Shown here: piece by piece, positions 56,991-60,766 of the stretch
Layout: each line of letters opens with the position of its first letter
Numbering within the stretch: the stretch's first letter is position 1
Virus record (IMG/VR): IMGVR_UViG_3300046003_003173
Location: 1 to 60,766 of that record
Reading direction: 5' to 3' (one strand)
From: a virus
Length of the DNA: 60,766 nt
Notes under the pieces: generated by a model
What the model was told of the DNA's origin: nothing
Database searches by the model: none
The model's input: the letters and a program-made list of their open reading frames with translations, nothing else
Position numbers and translations under genes: made by a program

Positions 56991-57467
56991 TTACATTAAG
57001 AACAGGGCGCGTTCATCATTTCTGCGCTTTACCAGTCCGGGCAGGATTTTGCCCCCGCCCCTTGTGAATTTCAGAAACTCGTCCGCCGCTTCTTCGATCT
57101 CTCCGCGAAGAACCTTTTGACGGAGCGTTGATCGCTGAACTCCTCCCAGACCGAGATTAAAAGCAAAGCTGACGAGAGCATCAAACTGGCCTTGGGTGAG
57201 AACCACGGGAAAGAGCTTGGCAACCCCAACCTCAAATCGCTGAAGATCGCGGCCAAGAATTCCATCTACTTCTGCCTTTGAAAACGTGCGGTTATCTGCT
57301 GCCGCAAGTGGGAAAGCGTCTCTTTGATCCAAAGGTAAGCGACCTTGATCTGGGTAAAGGACATGACCTACTCCAATCGTAAAAAGACGCGCTGGGCATC
57401 GGTACGGTTTAAATCGAACACCCTCGTGGTGCTTGATCATCTCCTTGCAACGGGCAGAGACTTTCAA
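56991..57467 (-). CDS. Endolysin, GH24 lysozyme (158 aa)
   Basis: The GH24 catalytic triad is visible as E15-(8)-C24-(5)-T30 in KHHEGVRFKPYRCPARLFTI, the E-C-T form found in many phage lysozymes. GVGHVLYPDQGRL, FPVVLTQGQFDALVSFAFNL and a C-terminal RRNDERALFL follow. It cuts the glycan strands of peptidoglycan. It overlaps the holin gene by four bases. No signal or SAR segment is present. Confidence 0.92.
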   Translation of the reverse strand: MKVSARCKEMIKHHEGVRFKPYRCPARLFTIGVGHVLYPDQGRLPLDQRDAFPLAAADNRTFSKAEVDGILGRDLQRFEVGVAKLFPVVLTQGQFDALVSFAFNLGLGGVQRSTLRQKVLRGEIEEAADEFLKFTRGGGKILPGLVKRRNDERALFLM

Positions 57468-57955
57468 TCCTTGCCGCCTTTGAATGCCCGGCCGCCGAAG
57501 TGGAAGCTGATGATCGATGCAAAGATGATCTGAGTGTCAGAGTTCCACAACTTGGTGAGCAGAACATCGAACGCCACCCCGTGGTTCCAAGCGTAGACAA
57601 ACCCGCCGACTTCGACGAAGGTAAATAGCAAGAAGAAGCCGTAAGTCAACAGGGGCCGGACACCGGCCCGGAGATTGACCATCCACTGGCTGGCGCCCTG
57701 ACCTATGGCGATGTCGTGCGCGTACAAGGCCGCTCGTTCTGATGCCTCTGCCTCGATCATCTGCCCTTCGATCTTGATCTCCTCGACCCTTTGCTGGGCT
57801 TCGTACCCGGCCTTGCGCATCTCCAGCTCTCGCTCGATCTGCAATTGGGCCATGGCCATCTCATGCTTCTTGTCTGCCCTGTCTTGGAAAAAGCCAAGCA
57901 GCTTTGGCAAGCCCCCGGCGAGGAAGGAGATCAGGGTCGAGAGTAGGGTTAGCAT
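57464..57955 (-). CDS. Holin-like protein, 3TM type (163 aa)
   Basis: An amphipathic N-terminus (MLTLLSTLISFLAGGLPKLL) is followed by a charged helix (QIERELEMRKAGYEAQQRVE) and two C-terminal hydrophobic segments (RPLLTYGFFLLFTFVEVGGF and IIFASIISFHFGG). This fits the 3TM holin group linked with endolysins. It is the partner of the GH24 lysozyme and the counterpart of 859-1371. Confidence 0.75.
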   Translation of the reverse strand: MLTLLSTLISFLAGGLPKLLGFFQDRADKKHEMAMAQLQIERELEMRKAGYEAQQRVEEIKIEGQMIEAEASERAALYAHDIAIGQGASQWMVNLRAGVRPLLTYGFFLLFTFVEVGGFVYAWNHGVAFDVLLTKLWNSDTQIIFASIISFHFGGRAFKGGKD

Positions 57956-57957
57956 GG

Positions 57958-58413
57958 TCAGCCTTTCAAGTCAAAACTCAGGTTTGCATGGCGTGGGTAC
58001 TGCACAACGCGCTCACCCTCGGGGCATTTGTATTTGATCGTTGCCAGAAGGGTGGCTGTGCCGGGTGCAATCTTTTCTTTTTGCACCATAGTCAATTGGT
58101 AGGTAAACGTGTCAATCGTTGGCCCTGCTGGGCCGCTGAATTTGCTTGCCGTTGTCGTTGCCTCGTGCACCATACCTGCTGCGTCACGGATGCTTGGGGT
58201 AAAACTCTCAACAGAGCAATCATCACGCTTTTTAATCCGGGCCACTGTCACATTGATAGGTTGCCCTGCCGCCGCTGTGATTTTAAAATGCTCTGGTGAC
58301 CACTCAAGAATGGCTCTGTCAAACCAACCAAACTTGTCTGCCAACGTGTACCCGCCGCCAATGGCTGCAATGCTGGCTGCGACTGCCCCGATGGTTTTGG
58401 TTAAGTCGATCAT
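57958..58413 (-). CDS. N-terminally anchored exported protein, second copy (151 aa)
   Basis: The start at 58413 (MIDLTKTIGAVAASIAAIGG) follows GGGGGAC. The protein is nearly identical to that at 1374-1829, with the same two Cys and the same anchor. Differences include KAIG/KTIG and VRKEKIAPGS/VQKEKIAPGT. It overlaps the upstream gene by four bases. Confidence 0.72.
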   Translation of the reverse strand: MIDLTKTIGAVAASIAAIGGGYTLADKFGWFDRAILEWSPEHFKITAAAGQPINVTVARIKKRDDCSVESFTPSIRDAAGMVHEATTTASKFSGPAGPTIDTFTYQLTMVQKEKIAPGTATLLATIKYKCPEGERVVQYPRHANLSFDLKG

Positions 58414-58886
58414 GTGTCCCCCACGAGTTGCCACGTAAACCACGCGGTTAAACCAATCACTACAGCCACCAATGCAGCCCACAGGCCAAAGGTCAGGATG
58501 TCGTTAATCTCTTTAGCCCTCAGTGCCTTGGCCTGAGCCTTCTCTGCCTCTGCCTTTTTGCGCTCAGCCACCATGCGGTTACGCTCCAGCATCAGGGCGT
58601 TCCAGACATCGTCATTGCCTGACCAGATCAGCATCTGCTTCAGCTCGTTCTCTGCGTCTTGGAGCTGCTTGAGCTGCATCACCGTCTCAAACGCCACTGC
58701 CGTATCGCTCTTGCCAAAGCCCTTTGGCTTCTTCTTGACCGACGCCTTGGCGATAACGTCCTTCGCCTCGAAGAACTTCATCAGGTCGCCGCTGATGCCA
58801 TTGATGTCCTTGCCCATCTTGATGGCAGCTTGTATCCCTTTGATGGCTCCTTGGGCTACAGCGAATGCGGTTAGCGGATCGATCAT
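58410..58886 (-). CDS. Helical membrane-anchored protein of lysis cassette B (158 aa)
   Basis: The start at 58886 (MIDPLTAFAVAQGAIKGIQA) is chosen by GCGGGAC. It has a long charged helix (LERNRMVAERKKAEAEKAQA) and one C-terminal hydrophobic segment (LWAALVAVVIGLTAWFTWQL). The gene is absent from branch A, where the same spot is a clean deletion. It may be a spanin-like or antiholin component; unproven. Confidence 0.65.
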   Translation of the reverse strand: MIDPLTAFAVAQGAIKGIQAAIKMGKDINGISGDLMKFFEAKDVIAKASVKKKPKGFGKSDTAVAFETVMQLKQLQDAENELKQMLIWSGNDDVWNALMLERNRMVAERKKAEAEKAQAKALRAKEINDILTFGLWAALVAVVIGLTAWFTWQLVGDT

Positions 58887-59035
58887 TTGTCCCGCCTGTT
58901 CCACATTTCAAATAGCGTTTTGATCTTGTCCTCCAAGACAGCTACCCGCAGGTCCAACTTTGCCAAGACGATGATCAAGGTGATCAGCGCCAGCAGGATG
59001 GGCCATGCTTTTGCGAGGACGTCGAAGAAGTCCAC
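58883..59035 (-). CDS. Small membrane protein, GTG start (50 aa)
   Basis: MDFFDVLAKAWPILLALITL then IIVLAKLDLRVAVLEDKIKT: one hydrophobic helix and a coiled C-terminus ending MWNRRDK. GTG at 59035 is the only start giving this frame. Its TGA overlaps the next ATG by four bases. It is missing from branch A. Confidence 0.5.
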   Translation of the reverse strand: MDFFDVLAKAWPILLALITLIIVLAKLDLRVAVLEDKIKTLFEMWNRRDK

Positions 59036-59036
59036 T

Positions 59037-59207
59037 TCATCTGCCCAGCGTCAGAGATGCGTAAACGATAGCGGACATGGAGACGATCAAGACGCCAGTG
59101 GTCTTCATAATCACACCCTCAAGCCGCTTGAGCCGAGCATTGATCTGTGCATAACGTTCTGCACAAACGGCCTCATGGCTCGTAAACCGGATGTCTAGCT
59201 CACTCAT
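59037..59207 (-). CDS. Small membrane protein with coiled N-terminus, second copy (56 aa)
   Basis: It is nearly identical to the protein at 1849-2019 (MSELDIRFTSHEAVCAERYA versus MSDIDIRLTS), ending in the same hydrophobic segment. The start overlaps the tail-chaperone stop by four bases. Confidence 0.65.
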   Translation of the reverse strand: MSELDIRFTSHEAVCAERYAQINARLKRLEGVIMKTTGVLIVSMSAIVYASLTLGR

Positions 59208-59683
59208 GGTGCGTCAGGCCAAGTAACGGTCCAAGGGAATCCAGCCTGTGCTGGGATGTCTCGCAAGGCTTGGCAGTAATCTTTCCACGCCTGTGAAGGT
59301 GTCATATCACTGCGAAACCTCCAATCAGTCTCAGTCAGCTTGTCATCCCGGCTGGTGCGGACAGACTTGGCTTGCTCTGCGTCCTTGCTGGCCTTGTAAG
59401 CAGCCTCTTGCTCGGCAGCAGTTGTGTCTTCTGTGTCGGTGAAGGTAGGGCCAAGGATGTACTTGGTGTACCACTTACCGTCAATCTGCTCGACGCCAGA
59501 CGCTTGGCTGTATTGGTAGACCGTCCCGCCAGAGGCTTGTGGGCCTTCAAAGACTACATCAGCACCCAGTGCTGTCAAGACCTCGGTTGTCGTTGTGTCC
59601 CAAGCTGGGCCACCATTGGCTTTTTGGTATGCACGAAACTCTGCCTCGTACATGACCGCGCCTGTTTGTAAACGTATTTGCAT
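59204..59683 (-). CDS. Tail assembly chaperone-like protein, second copy (159 aa)
   Basis: It is the same protein as at 2016-2507 except for a shorter linker (PTFTDTEDTTAAEQ) and a few substitutions (QTGA/RLQTGA region, ITWP/VTWP). The APC-type C-terminus (WKDYCQALRDIPAQAGFP) is unchanged. It lies between fibre B and lysis cassette B. Confidence 0.75.
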   Translation of the reverse strand: MQIRLQTGAVMYEAEFRAYQKANGGPAWDTTTTEVLTALGADVVFEGPQASGGTVYQYSQASGVEQIDGKWYTKYILGPTFTDTEDTTAAEQEAAYKASKDAEQAKSVRTSRDDKLTETDWRFRSDMTPSQAWKDYCQALRDIPAQAGFPWTVTWPDAP

Positions 59684-59692
59684 GATGTGTCC

Positions 59693-60766
59693 TTACGCGA
59701 TTGCGAGTCCAATGTAGGTTGCAGAAGTTACGTTCACGTTTGTTGCTGATAGCTGGTTCACCACAAACCCTGTGTTGTCTGTATCCACGCTGTCGTCTGT
59801 CGTGACTTCAGCGGCTGTATCGTTGAGGCTGAGGTGTGGGTCATTACCTGCCACGATTCCCCTTGCGCTGTCCCAGACGTACCAATCACCTGCTACGTCA
59901 GTGCGCTTTATCATTACAAATCTTGACCCGCCTGTGAAGCCACAGTTAATGGTCTGTGAAGAACCATTTCCTGTGTAGGAAAAAACTTTACTTACACCAG
60001 CAAGCGTTGCGAAGAGGTAGGCAACGTAGGTGTAGCCTGAACCATTGGTGTTGTCATACCCACCTAAAGTAATTTGAGTTGAGGTAGGAGCAGCCGCAAA
60101 ATCATAACCTCCTGTAGATGGGGAATAGTCATATGTATTTGCAGCCCCATCTCCATTAATAGTCATTCTTGAATAGGTGGTGAGTGTTTTAGGAAATAAA
60201 GCAAAAAAGTCACCGGAAGCATTTCTTATTTTAATAATTGTAAACTCAGGCACAACACCTAAATTATGGCTAACAGTTCTACTCGTTGTTGAATTCCCCG
60301 TATAGCAAACCTCATCAAAAAAGCCGGGGGCGCGGATTAGGTTGTAAGCAACAGAGCCGCCCGGCCCTTGTTGAACAGTCCTAATTGCACTGCTACGTCC
60401 TGCGCTTGAGGTTAAATTAGCTCCGTTTACACCTTCTGCTGTTGAAGATGTGCTTGTGCTGTCAACGGTTGTTTCGGCGTTGGTGTTGCTTGAATACAGT
60501 GCGCGTGTGGTCGATCCTGTATTTGGTTGCCCAACACCTCTTAGCCTATCAATAAACACAAATGGCGAGTTTGCAGCAGGGTCACGTTGCGAGTTGATGA
60601 CAAGATCACTTGCTGTTATTGCACCCAGAACACCACCAGAACCTCCAGCGGAAGATGCATCCAGACCAAACACACTCGTCCCCAGCGTAGGCACTTTCAT
60701 CGGGCCACGGCGTATGGCTATGTAGATGTAGGTATCGCCAGACCTATTTGTAAGCGAACCATATGC
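59693..60766 (-). CDS. Tail fibre branch B, 5' end cut by window edge (357 aa visible)
   Basis: The frame is open to base 60766 with no start needed: the visible part begins AYGSLTNRSGDTYIYIAIRR, identical to branch A. A divergent middle follows (SAGGSGGVLGAITASDLVIN; TVSHNLGVVPEFTIIKIRNA; PKTLTTYSRMTINGDGAANT). The conserved C-terminal module ends VTSATYIGLAIA. Joined to 4467-3484 it would give a continuous 685-residue fibre. Confidence 0.75.
   Translation of the reverse strand, partial: AYGSLTNRSGDTYIYIAIRRGPMKVPTLGTSVFGLDASSAGGSGGVLGAITASDLVINSQRDPAANSPFVFIDRLRGVGQPNTGSTTRALYSSNTNAETTVDSTSTSSTAEGVNGANLTSSAGRSSAIRTVQQGPGGSVAYNLIRAPGFFDEVCYTGNSTTSRTVSHNLGVVPEFTIIKIRNASGDFFALFPKTLTTYSRMTINGDGAANTYDYSPSTGGYDFAAAPTSTQITLGGYDNTNGSGYTYVAYLFATLAGVSKVFSYTGNGSSQTINCGFTGGSRFVMIKRTDVAGDWYVWDSARGIVAGNDPHLSLNDTAAEVTTDDSVDTDNTGFVVNQLSATNVNVTSATYIGLAIA
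60669..60766. repeat. 98-bp exact repeat, terminal copy (matches 3386-3483)
   Basis: The last 98 bases equal 3386-3483. The match is bounded by the window edge on one side and a mismatch on the other, as expected for a branch in an assembly graph. Confidence 0.95.

Noticed and set aside
60669-60766. Terminal direct repeat as packaging end
   Set aside because: The partner copy is at 3386-3483, not at base 1, and lies inside a fibre gene, so it is not a terminal repeat.

Overview
The window reads as nearly all of one tailed-phage genome. It carries a large terminase, portal, scaffold-like protein, an N4-gp56-type major capsid protein, adaptor and tail-hub proteins, fibres, a lysis set, probable ejected internal virion proteins, and a replication set of family-A DNA polymerase, PrimPol/VapE primase-helicase, SNF2-type helicase, VRR-NUC nuclease, DUF2800 and DUF2815. 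The short tail-gene set and internal virion proteins suggest a podovirus. I see no integrase, tRNA, CRISPR array or reverse transcriptase. Protein style suggests a Gram-negative host, perhaps a freshwater betaproteobacterium; that is inference only.

Layout. 1-22437 (minus strand) is the virion and lysis block, running in transcription order from terminase subunits and portal through capsid, adaptor, tail hub, fibres and a lysis cassette to a truncated adaptor gene at base 1. 22438-22877 is a divergent control region with a promoter, a perfect palindrome and two similar dyads. 22878-25801 (plus) holds early genes including a DUF932 protein. 25782-30998 (minus) holds helicase, nuclease, primase and a Cro/YdaS-like regulator, with a repeat-rich AT-rich gap at 27804-28015 that is an origin candidate. 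31105-42905 (plus) is a tightly overlapping operon of nucleotide-metabolism and replication genes, followed by small modular genes that share C-terminal tags. 42898-60766 (minus) holds two giant polyvalent proteins, a ferritin-like protein, internal virion proteins, a second lysis cassette and a second, end-truncated fibre.

The most striking element is in terL. An intein of 284 residues interrupts the Walker A P-loop exactly between Lys and Thr. Instead of an in-frame endonuclease, the intein's middle is occupied on the opposite strand by a complete HNH endonuclease gene (20042-20575) with its own Shine-Dalgarno. The terminase frame stays open straight through the antisense gene, so the DNA is double-coding, including splicing block B.

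The last 98 bases are identical to 3386-3483, and joining 60766 to 3484 keeps the fibre reading frame. The simplest reading is a circular or circularly permuted genome of about 57.3 kb (3484-60766), with 1-3483 an alternative strain or related-phage branch of the fibre-lysis locus. That could be a true duplication instead; only read evidence can decide.
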